Of a DNA stretch of 7,301 bases, positions 1 through 5,987 are shown piece by piece. Positions within the stretch are counted from its first letter, which is position 1; each line of letters opens with the position of its first letter. The translations under genes and the position numbers were made by a program. The stretch is taken from positions 1-7,301 of the forward strand of contig JAAYXM010000210.1 in assembly GCA_012515925.1 (NCBI GenBank), given 5' to 3'. A model generated the notes under the pieces. The model was not told the DNA's origin. It made no database searches and worked only from the letters and a program-made list of their open reading frames with translations. The stretch comes from Clostridiales bacterium (GTDB taxonomy: Bacteria; Bacillota; Clostridia; Oscillospirales; JAAYXM01).

Positions 1-937
1 AGCGGACGGCTTTTTCGAGCGTGTCTTCAAGCTTGTCCCAGTCAAAATCGTTTTCCCCGAGCATTTTAACAAGGTTTATCGAGCCTAAATTGCAGGACTC
101 GTAGGGCAGCAGCGGCTGTTCGCCGCAGGGGTTTGTCGCCTCTATCTCGCCCTCGGACGGGACGACGTTGTCACGGTTTAACCTGTCTATAAACACTATG
201 CCGGGCTCGCCGTTTTTCCACGCGTGTTCGACGATTGTGTTAAAAACCTCGCGCGCGGAAAGCGACTTTATAACCTTTCCGGTGTTCGGTTCGATAAGCG
301 GGTATTCCGAATCCTCGTAAACCGCGCGCATAAAGTCCTCGGTAACACCGACGGAAATATTGAAGTTCGTTATATCCGAATTATCCTGCTTGCACGAGAT
401 GAAATCCAGTATGTCCGGGTGGTCGACGCGCAGTATTCCCATGTTCGCGCCGCGGCGAGTACCGCCTTGCTTAACGGCCTCGGTCGCCATGTTGAACACC
501 TTCATAAAGGATATGGGACCCGACGCCACGCCGCCGGTGGAGCGTACGGTGCTGCCCGCGGGGCGGAGTCTCGAGAATGAAAAGCCCGTGCCGCCGCCGC
601 TCTTGTGTATAAGAGCCGCCTGCTTGATAGCCTCGAATATCTCGGTCATAGAGTCTCCGACCGGCAGCACGAAGCATGCCGAAAGCTGACCGAGCTCACG
701 CCCGGCGTTCATCAGCGTAGGGGAGTTCGGAAGAAACTCAAGCCTTGTCATCATGTCGTAAAAGGTATCCGACAGGGCGGTTATATCGGCGTCCCTGTCG
801 TAGTTTAAATCGGAAGCCGCAATCGCGTCGGCTACGCGGCGGAAAAGCTGCTCCACCGTTTCGATTACTTCGTTATTCTCGTTTCTGCGCAGGTATCTTT
901 TTTCAAGTACGGTTCTCGCGTTATCGGTGATATTCAC
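1..937 (-). CDS. nrdJ: Adenosylcobalamin-dependent (class II) ribonucleoside reductase, N-terminal 312 residues (runs off the window)
   Basis: Reduces ribonucleotides to deoxyribonucleotides in the cytoplasm, using a thiyl radical made from adenosylcobalamin. The frame is open from a GTG at 937 to the window edge. Visible family motifs are NSPTLMNAG (71-79), LSACFVLP with Cys88, the glycine-rich SGGGTGFSFSRLR (113-125), KQGGTRRGANMG (156-167) and ATNPCGEQPLLPYESCNLG (267-285). By family knowledge Cys271 is the thiyl-radical cysteine, with Asn269 and Glu273 beside it, and Cys88/Cys282 form the redox pair. The 11-residue distance between the radical and second redox cysteine fits class II enzymes. 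No ATP-cone precedes the catalytic domain. The C-terminal half of the barrel and the C-terminal cysteine pair lie outside the window. GTG was chosen because no ATG is in frame upstream and GGGGGA lies 9 nt before it. A promoter and an NrdR-box-like site lie upstream. Family assignment is firm; the exact start is less so. Confidence 0.95.
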   Translation of the reverse strand, partial: MNITDNARTVLEKRYLRRNENNEVIETVEQLFRRVADAIAASDLNYDRDADITALSDTFYDMMTRLEFLPNSPTLMNAGRELGQLSACFVLPVGDSMTEIFEAIKQAALIHKSGGGTGFSFSRLRPAGSTVRSTGGVASGPISFMKVFNMATEAVKQGGTRRGANMGILRVDHPDILDFISCKQDNSDITNFNISVGVTEDFMRAVYEDSEYPLIEPNTGKVIKSLSAREVFNTIVEHAWKNGEPGIVFIDRLNRDNVVPSEGEIEATNPCGEQPLLPYESCNLGSINLVKMLGENDFDWDKLEDTLEKAVR

Positions 938-977
938 GATGACTTTTCCCCCATAAATTATTTTGTCGATATAGATT

Positions 978-1006
978 ATTTTACAGTCTGTCAATCACAA
1001 AGTCAA
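978..1006 (-). promoter_or_regulatory. Sigma-A type promoter of nrdJ
   Basis: On the minus strand, TTGACT (1006-1001) and TAAAAT (983-978) are separated by exactly 17 bp. Each hexamer matches the TTGACA/TATAAT consensus at five of six positions. Transcription would start near 971, giving a leader of roughly 35 nt before the GTG at 937. That leader is too short for a cobalamin riboswitch. A second TTGACA at 994-989 lacks a well-placed -10 element. Confidence 0.7.
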
Positions 1007-1014
1007 GATGCAAT

Positions 1015-1030
1015 ACACTATATCTTGTAT
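1015..1030. promoter_or_regulatory. NrdR-box-like operator upstream of nrdJ
   Basis: The 16-mer ACACTATATCTTGTAT matches the published NrdR-box consensus acaCwAtATaTwGtgt at 14 of 16 positions on either strand. It ends 8 bp upstream of the nrdJ -35 hexamer. NrdR is the nucleotide-sensing repressor of ribonucleotide reductase genes and usually binds two boxes about three helical turns apart. I could not find a convincing second box at that distance on either side. Regulation of nrdJ by NrdR is therefore an inference from one site. Confidence 0.6.
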
Positions 1031-1043
1031 ATTTTTATTTTAA

Positions 1044-1086
1044 GAATAACAAAATACGGGATATAATCGTTATCGATTATATCCCG
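1044..1086 (-). terminator. Rho-independent terminator of purA
   Basis: A perfect 13-bp inverted repeat, CGGGATATAATCG (1057-1069) and its complement (1074-1086), encloses a 4-nt loop. On the minus strand it is followed by TATTTTGTTATT, a T-rich but interrupted tract. It begins 35 nt past the purA stop and lies upstream of the nrdJ promoter, so it separates the two units. The stem is only moderately GC-rich and the T-tract imperfect, so some read-through into nrdJ is possible. Confidence 0.75.
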
Positions 1087-1121
1087 CGGTTCTTTAATTT
1101 AAAGGAATGCTTATGCGCCTG

Positions 1122-2396
1122 TCAGCCCTTATAAATAATCTGGTCGCGCCCGGGGCCGACCCCGATAATCGAAACCGGACAGCCGCAGATGTGCTCTATT
1201 GCCTCGATGTGCTTTTTAAGGCTTGTGGGCAGCTCGCTGTATCTGCGCATGCCGCCGAGGTCCATGTCAAAACCGTCGAACTCCTCGTAAACCGGCTTGC
1301 ATTCGGCGAGCTCGTCAAGGTCGGCGGGAAAATCCGTTATGATTTTTCCGTTTCTCTCATACGCGGTGCAAAGCTTGAGCACCGGCAGACCCGCGAGCGG
1401 GTCCACTTTATTTATAACAAGGGAGGTAAGCCCGTTTACGCGCACCGCGAACCGCGCGATAACCGCGTCAAACCAGCCCGTGCGCCGCGGTCTGCCCGTG
1501 GTAGTGCCGAATTCCGCGCCCTTTTGGCGGATGTATTCGCCGGTATCGTCAAAAAGTTCGGTGGGAAACGGGCCCTTGCCGACCCGCGTCGTATAGCCCT
1601 TGGCAACGCCGATTGCCTCGTCTATCAGCGTGGGGCCGATGCCCGAGCCTATGCATACCCCGCCGGCCACCGGGTGCGAGGAGGTGACGTACGGGTATGT
1701 TCCCATGTCAAGATCAAGCAATGTGCCCTGCGCGCCCTCGAATAAAACCTCTTTCCCCGCCTTAAGAGCGTCAAAGACGGCAACCGAGGTGTCGGAGACA
1801 AAGCCCGAAAGCCTTTCGGCGTATTCCGAGTATTTCCGCGCGATATCGTCAAGATTTAAAGCCTTGCCGCCGTAGAATTTTTCTATAAGACTATTCTTGA
1901 TTTCGCCGACCTGATACAGCTTTTTTATAAACTTATCTTTATTTATGAAATCGTGCATCCTGATTCCGCATCGCTCGGTTTTATCCATATAGCACGGGCC
2001 TATCCCGCGCCTGGTGGTGCCGATATCCGCGGAGCCGCGCGCGGCTTCGGAAAGCTCGTCGAGCGCTATGTGCCAGGGCATGATTACATGCGCGCGCGCG
2101 TCGATAAGAAGGTTCTTAAGCGAAACGCCCTTGCTTTCGAGCCCGGACATCTCCGAAAGAATAACCTTCGGGTCAATCACAACACCCGCGCCTATTATGT
2201 TTTTCGTTTCGGGGTAGAGGATTCCGGACGGGATAAGGTGCAGCTTATAGACCTCGTCGTTCACGATTACCGTGTGCCCCGCGTTGTTTCCGCCCTGGGA
2301 CCTGACCACGAGTTCGGCCTTTGAGGCGAAGATGTCAATAAACTTGCCTTTGCCCTCGTCACCCCACTGCGCACCGAGTATTATCTTTCCGGACAT
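1122..2396 (-). CDS. purA: Adenylosuccinate synthase (IMP-aspartate ligase)
   Basis: Catalyses the GTP-dependent joining of IMP and aspartate to adenylosuccinate, the first committed step from IMP to AMP, in the cytoplasm. The product is 424 residues, normal for the family. The N-terminus carries GAQWGDEGKGK, with Asp13 in the GDEGKGK loop, and QGGNNAGHTV with His41. These sit at the same numbers as the catalytic Asp13 and His41 of the E. coli enzyme. Further signatures are GTTRRGIGPCYMDK, LFEGAQGTLLDLDMGTYPYV, TTTGRPRRTGWFDAV and INKVDPLAGLPVLKLCTAY. The ATG at 2396 was preferred over an in-frame TTG at 2414 because AAAGGAG (2411-2405) lies 8 nt before it and the TTG lies just upstream of that site. 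It has its own promoter and terminator, and no other purine gene is adjacent. Nothing is truncated or missing. Confidence 0.98.
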   Translation of the reverse strand: MSGKIILGAQWGDEGKGKFIDIFASKAELVVRSQGGNNAGHTVIVNDEVYKLHLIPSGILYPETKNIIGAGVVIDPKVILSEMSGLESKGVSLKNLLIDARAHVIMPWHIALDELSEAARGSADIGTTRRGIGPCYMDKTERCGIRMHDFINKDKFIKKLYQVGEIKNSLIEKFYGGKALNLDDIARKYSEYAERLSGFVSDTSVAVFDALKAGKEVLFEGAQGTLLDLDMGTYPYVTSSHPVAGGVCIGSGIGPTLIDEAIGVAKGYTTRVGKGPFPTELFDDTGEYIRQKGAEFGTTTGRPRRTGWFDAVIARFAVRVNGLTSLVINKVDPLAGLPVLKLCTAYERNGKIITDFPADLDELAECKPVYEEFDGFDMDLGGMRRYSELPTSLKKHIEAIEHICGCPVSIIGVGPGRDQIIYKG

Positions 2397-2404
2397 ATCG
2401 GACA

Positions 2405-2411
2405 CTCCTTT
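2405..2411 (-). promoter_or_regulatory. Ribosome binding site deciding the purA start
   Basis: AAAGGAG on the minus strand, 8 nt before the ATG at 2396. An upstream in-frame TTG (2414-2412) directly abuts this site and cannot be served by it, so the shorter 424-residue reading is preferred. Confidence 0.85.
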
Positions 2412-2422
2412 CAAACGATGTA

Positions 2423-2452
2423 ATTATAACACACCCTTTTATCTTTTTACAA
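2423..2452 (-). promoter_or_regulatory. Probable sigma-A promoter of purA
   Basis: A perfect TATAAT -10 (2428-2423) follows TTGTAA (2452-2447, four of six matches to TTGACA) after an 18-bp spacer. Transcription would start near 2416, leaving a leader of about 20 nt that holds only the ribosome binding site. There is no room for a purine riboswitch downstream of this start. Confidence 0.6.
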
Positions 2453-2461
2453 CACTAAAGT

Positions 2462-2495
2462 AAAAAAGCAACAATTGCATGACTCTGCAGTTGTT
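2462..2495 (-). terminator. Hairpin with T-run between the dehydrogenase gene and purA (possible second terminator)
   Basis: A 10-bp inverted repeat (2470-2479 with 2486-2495, loop of 6) contains one imperfect pair: a G-U wobble if read on the plus strand, an A-C mismatch on the minus strand. On the minus strand it is followed by GC and six T residues (2467-2462), the layout of an intrinsic terminator. It would back up the stronger terminator at 2559-2598 just before the purA promoter. The mismatch weakens the minus-strand stem. It could instead be part of a dispersed palindromic repeat together with the hairpin next to it. Confidence 0.45.
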
Positions 2496-2496
2496 T

Positions 2497-2519
2497 CCTC
2501 TACCCCTTGGGGGGAGAGG
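2497..2519. repeat. Short GC-rich inverted repeat
   Basis: CCTCT, a one-base bulge, CCCC, a TTGG loop, then GGGG and AGAGG form a 9-bp hairpin one base away from the preceding hairpin. There is no T-run on either side, so it is not a terminator by itself. Its role is unknown; a paired-palindrome intergenic repeat is one possibility. Confidence 0.4.
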
Positions 2520-2558
2520 AGGCGGGTTTTAAAATATGTAAAAGAAAAAAGCTGATTA

Positions 2559-2598
2559 TAAAAAAAGTGCCCGCTCCCCGGGTAGGGGAGCGGGCACT
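2559..2598 (-). terminator. Strong rho-independent terminator of the transport/surface operon
   Basis: A perfect 14-bp GC-rich stem (2566-2579 with 2585-2598) with a 5-nt loop starts 9 nt past the dehydrogenase stop codon. On the minus strand it runs straight into a stretch of seven T residues, the first of which is in the stem. This marks the 3' end of the transcript carrying the three genes at 2608-7301. Confidence 0.95.
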
Positions 2599-2607
2599 GA
2601 TGCTCTT

Positions 2608-3600
2608 TTATGCCATTTTATTGAGCATTTCCTGCGTAACCTCGGTTTCCATGGGTTTTCCGTTTAAAAAGTTTTCGATTTCATTCGCGACGTGCAAGCC
2701 GATACGGCGTCTGCCGTTGTCCGACAGCCCGGCGATATGCGGGGTTATAATCACGTTCGGAAGGCTGCGCAGCGGGTGGTCCGGAGCCGGCGGTTCGGGC
2801 TTGAATACGTCAAGGCAGGCGTATTTCAGATTTCCCTTCGCCATATGCTCGTACAAATCCGCCTCGTTTATGATTGAGCCGCGGGCGGTATTGATTAAAA
2901 CCGCGTCCTTTTTCATAAGCTTCAGTGTTCCGGCGTTAATCATATTATCCGTCTCGGGTATGGATGGCGCGTGTATCGACACCAGGTCGCTGCGGCGCAA
3001 AAGCTCCTCCAATTCAACCTTGCATGCGCCCATTCGGGCCGCCTTCTCCTTGGTTACATACGGGTCGTAAAGAAGTATCTCCGCATAGAAATTACGCAGC
3101 AGGCTTATGTAATGGCTGCCCGCCCAGCCCGCGCCTATAACTCCGATTGTAATGTCAAACAGGTCTGTGACATTCTTTTCTTCGCTCTCGATTATCCAGC
3201 CTCCGTTATGGCAATCCACGGATAGCATGTAGAAGTTCTTCAGGGCGGATATGGTAAATCCGAGCGCGGTGTCCGCGACGCCGTGTCCCAAGGGCTTTGC
3301 GGATGAGAACACACGAATTCCCCGTGCCCATATATCATCCGTGACGACCGGCTTGACGCTGCCCGCGGCATGTGCGACGAGCTTAAGCCGCGGCGCCTCG
3401 TCCAATATGTCCCGGGTAAGCAACCCGTTGCCCCATGACGTTATCGCGATGTCCGCGTCCTTTATAACCTTTTTAACCTGTTCATCCGAGTCGTCTCCGT
3501 CGTTTAGCCTTACTTCCCCGAATGTCTCAAGCTTATCAAGGACTTTCTGTGAGAAAATTGCGGGTATCGTTTCCGCGTTCTGCAATAATGCAATTAACAT
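2608..3600 (-). CDS. D-isomer-specific 2-hydroxyacid dehydrogenase family protein
   Basis: Predicted cytoplasmic NAD(P)H-dependent oxidoreductase of 330 residues that interconverts a 2-oxoacid and a D-2-hydroxyacid; the substrate cannot be read from sequence. The Rossmann fold carries IGVIGAGWAG (152-161), with Asp179 ending the following strand (LLYDP), which favours NAD over NADP. The family catalytic triad is present: Arg240 in NTARGSIINE, Glu269 in DVFKPEPP and His288 in TPHIAG. The substrate loop reads HAAGSVKPVV (77-86) instead of the usual AGxDxxD pattern, so a divergent subfamily is likely. The ATG at 3600 follows GGGAGCAGG and seven T residues. It starts 64 nt after the upstream gene with no terminator or good promoter between, so co-transcription is likely, and a strong terminator follows. 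Its position after a sugar-binding protein suggests a role in the catabolism of an imported compound; this is inference. Confidence 0.9.
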   Translation of the reverse strand: MLIALLQNAETIPAIFSQKVLDKLETFGEVRLNDGDDSDEQVKKVIKDADIAITSWGNGLLTRDILDEAPRLKLVAHAAGSVKPVVTDDIWARGIRVFSSAKPLGHGVADTALGFTISALKNFYMLSVDCHNGGWIIESEEKNVTDLFDITIGVIGAGWAGSHYISLLRNFYAEILLYDPYVTKEKAARMGACKVELEELLRRSDLVSIHAPSIPETDNMINAGTLKLMKKDAVLINTARGSIINEADLYEHMAKGNLKYACLDVFKPEPPAPDHPLRSLPNVIITPHIAGLSDNGRRRIGLHVANEIENFLNGKPMETEVTQEMLNKMA

Positions 3601-3664
3601 AAAAAAACCTGCTCCCTGTTTGATTTATATACAGTTTTCAACACTCCGCTCATACTTCGCGATA

Positions 3665-5947
3665 TCAGCTATCCTGCATTGTCCTGCTGTATGCCACCCT
3701 GATTCTGTCCTCTTTATCCCGATAAATTACATAGGCTCTGACATTATACTGCGGGCTGCTTGTCCAGGCTGTAAACTGCCTGCTCTTCGACATGGCGCAT
3801 ACCTTCGAGTCGTAATTGTCCAAATCAAGCGGGGCCTCGCTGCCGTATAGCATACCGCTCTCTATTATTTCTTCATCCTCAAGGTTGAACAGCTCCGTCA
3901 TAAAGTATTTTTTCTCGCCGATTTCCTTAATGGTACCGTCAAGCGCGATTCCCGGGATAATGACGGGCTCCTCGTATGTGTAGTGCGCCGTAAGAGACGC
4001 GTTATCCCATGCATAAAAGCTGTATTCCGGAGAAAAGCTGACGGTTTCGCCGTCGCGGGTCCAGTGACTGAAAACCGTTGCCCCTTGCTCCGCGGGCGCG
4101 GTTACCGTCACTTTTTGGTTGTATTTATAGCTCCCGGAGCCCGTACCGTTTGTCACGGTTATTTGATACACTTCCTCAGGCGCGTTGTATGCCGCGATTA
4201 TCGCAAGGTCGTTTGCCCCCACGTTTTCCGGATTCGACGACCAGCCCGTAGCCTGTCCGTAGCCTACGGATACGGGCAGCTCCTCAGGGTAGTCTATCTT
4301 GTCGCCCTGATTATAATAGCCGCTGCTTATCAGCTTGCCGTTTCTGTCAAAGAACTCAACAAGCACACCCCGGCTTTCGTCGGAATAAACCGCGACAAGC
4401 GTTGTGTTTGTGCCCAGAGTAAACGCGACCTGCGTATCCGTGGATAATATACGACGGGAGTCCATATGTAACCAGTATCTGAACCGTTGTCCCGTGCCTG
4501 TGCTTTCGGGGGCGGTTACGGATACCGGCGAACCCGCCGCATAGGTCTTGGACGAGCCCTGGGTGTATCCCTCAAGGTTTGTCTCGATTGTAACGGGTAC
4601 GCTTGTGCTGCCGTCGGGGGAGCTTGCCGCAAAGAGCGTTATATTGCTTTCTCTTGAAGTAATGTCCGGGTTTTCCGGCGTCTGTTCGGGGGGAGAATAG
4701 TTTGTAACGCCGTCAAGCTCCAACGCCACAAGGTACATATAGTAGTTTCCGGCTCCCGTTGTATAGCCCGGATTCTGGCCTGTGCTTTTGAATACAATTA
4801 TATAGTCACCCGGAGCGGGCGCGATGAAGGAGCCCGGACTATCGATAACGTTTTTTCCGGGAGAGACCGCCCCGTCCACATGCCCGACAAGGGCATCGGC
4901 GCTTAAGGATTCGACGGCGGCGGTTACGTCCTCCGTAGACGGAATAACATATACGTCGAAGTTCAGCGTTGTTTTATCGTTCTGATAGGATTCAAGCTTT
5001 ACGTCATAGCTTCCCGCCGCCGGCACCTGTATTTTCAGCGCCGCCCAATAGTTCCAGGTTTTTTTATCCTGAACGATAATGTATTTATTCGTTACGTTTA
5101 AGTCGGTTGTAAGATTCGAGCTTCTGCCCGCGTACGCCCAGTTGTCGGTAAGCGACGGGACGATATTATCGTAATTCGTATACCCGTCTGACAGCCCGTA
5201 AATCGTGGCGTCGGCTCCCTGCGCCGCGTTATTGAATAAATAATACGCCGTATCGTTCGAGTACTGTAAAAACGCCATGTTAAACGATTTTAAATACGTA
5301 AAGAGCCTGTTTGACGTATAGACAACGGTATTCTCGTTCGCCTCTGATTCATACACGAGCAGATATTCGCCCGGCTCGTCGATATACAGGTTTCCGAACT
5401 CGTATCTGTAATTCTCGTACGGCGAACTGCTTCTGAAGCAGTCGAAGGTACCAATCCTGTTTTCCGGTATCATAACGCTTTCAACGTCACCCGTGAATTT
5501 GTCAAAATATACGCTGACATCTCCGGAGTATTGGCCCTTATCGTATATTGTGTGCGCTTTATACCAGCCCGCTCTGGGGACCGCGATTTTTAACGCGATA
5601 TAACTGCCCTCGGTATAATCGCCGTGCAGCAGAAGCCTGTTATCATAGATTGTCCCCCTCGCCGACGCGTTGTTAGTGACATATTCGAAAAGCTCCCACT
5701 TCGCCGAGACGTTTTTATCGATATTGCCGTAATTCATCGCGGGTTTTACGGCGGTATCCATAACCACATAGCTTAATTCGTCGGACTTGTACGCGTCGAT
5801 AAAGGCGCTGTTAAACGCTGTCAGGTTGAAGATGTAGTTATACCTGAGATTATAATCGCCATCCGCCGCAAGGACGGCCGTGTTTATAGGAATAAAGCTA
5901 AACACCATACATGCGGTCAGTAAATACGATAAAACTTTTTTCATCAT
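3665..5947 (-). CDS. Secreted multidomain protein with duplicated N-terminal beta-rich modules and divergent InlB-type repeats
   Basis: A 760-residue exported protein of unknown specific function. Residues 1-28 are a signal peptide: MMKK, a hydrophobic core, and probable cleavage near VLA-AD. Residues about 32-225 and 232-412 look like two diverged copies of one beta-rich module. They share ALKIxVPxAGxY (118-129 and 303-314) and, about 76 residues later, PGEYLLVYES or PGDYIIVFKS. After a proline-rich linker (about 418-428), residues 445-522 and 594-657 resemble divergent InlB B-repeat (Flg_new_2-like) domains, with F.YW and F.HW cores and ..L.A.Y ends; 527-588 is a related segment. The last 100 residues, with ESGMLYG and VRAYVIY, resemble a C-terminal module of clostridial surface proteins. 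I see no SLH, LPXTG, lipobox or glycosidase motif, so anchoring is unclear. The ATG at 5947 has AAGGAGG 8 nt upstream. It starts 40 nt after the solute-binding protein gene, which suggests ligand or polysaccharide binding at the surface. Confidence 0.85.
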   Translation of the reverse strand: MMKKVLSYLLTACMVFSFIPINTAVLAADGDYNLRYNYIFNLTAFNSAFIDAYKSDELSYVVMDTAVKPAMNYGNIDKNVSAKWELFEYVTNNASARGTIYDNRLLLHGDYTEGSYIALKIAVPRAGWYKAHTIYDKGQYSGDVSVYFDKFTGDVESVMIPENRIGTFDCFRSSSPYENYRYEFGNLYIDEPGEYLLVYESEANENTVVYTSNRLFTYLKSFNMAFLQYSNDTAYYLFNNAAQGADATIYGLSDGYTNYDNIVPSLTDNWAYAGRSSNLTTDLNVTNKYIIVQDKKTWNYWAALKIQVPAAGSYDVKLESYQNDKTTLNFDVYVIPSTEDVTAAVESLSADALVGHVDGAVSPGKNVIDSPGSFIAPAPGDYIIVFKSTGQNPGYTTGAGNYYMYLVALELDGVTNYSPPEQTPENPDITSRESNITLFAASSPDGSTSVPVTIETNLEGYTQGSSKTYAAGSPVSVTAPESTGTGQRFRYWLHMDSRRILSTDTQVAFTLGTNTTLVAVYSDESRGVLVEFFDRNGKLISSGYYNQGDKIDYPEELPVSVGYGQATGWSSNPENVGANDLAIIAAYNAPEEVYQITVTNGTGSGSYKYNQKVTVTAPAEQGATVFSHWTRDGETVSFSPEYSFYAWDNASLTAHYTYEEPVIIPGIALDGTIKEIGEKKYFMTELFNLEDEEIIESGMLYGSEAPLDLDNYDSKVCAMSKSRQFTAWTSSPQYNVRAYVIYRDKEDRIRVAYSRTMQDS

Positions 5948-5955
5948 TTATTTTT

Positions 5956-5962
5956 CCTCCTT
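5956..5962 (-). promoter_or_regulatory. Ribosome binding site of the secreted protein gene
   Basis: AAGGAGG on the minus strand, 8 nt before the first of two adjacent ATG codons (5947-5945 and 5944-5942). The spacing favours the first ATG. It sits in a 40-nt gap after the solute-binding protein stop, supporting co-transcription. Confidence 0.85.
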
Positions 5963-5987
5963 CCGGTGTCCTGTTATTTTTGCGGTT

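Noticed and set aside
938..1000. Possible cobalamin riboswitch before the B12-dependent reductase
   Set aside because: The predicted leader is only about 35 nt and shows no B12-box-like sequence, far too short for that riboswitch.
1107..1745. A 212-codon plus-strand open frame
   Set aside because: It lies almost wholly antisense to purA, whose protein matches its family along its full length. Its translation shows no recognisable domain and no good ribosome binding site.
2397..2460. Possible purine riboswitch before purA
   Set aside because: The predicted transcript leader is about 20 nt and holds only the ribosome binding site. The hairpins further upstream lie before the promoter.
3601..3664. 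Possible internal promoter before the dehydrogenase gene (TATATAAA)
   Set aside because: The -10-like sequence has no acceptable -35 at 16-18 bp, and the nearby TTGAAA is only a few bases away. Co-transcription from upstream is the simpler reading.
3251..3850. A 199-codon plus-strand open frame, and a similar one at 2507-3070
   Set aside because: Both run antisense to the well-supported dehydrogenase gene, and one crosses its terminator. The translations resemble no family and are best explained as mirror frames.
3983..4447. A 154-codon plus-strand open frame, rich in Arg and Val
   Set aside because: It is entirely antisense to the secreted protein gene, which has a signal peptide, repeats and a ribosome binding site. 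There is no independent support.
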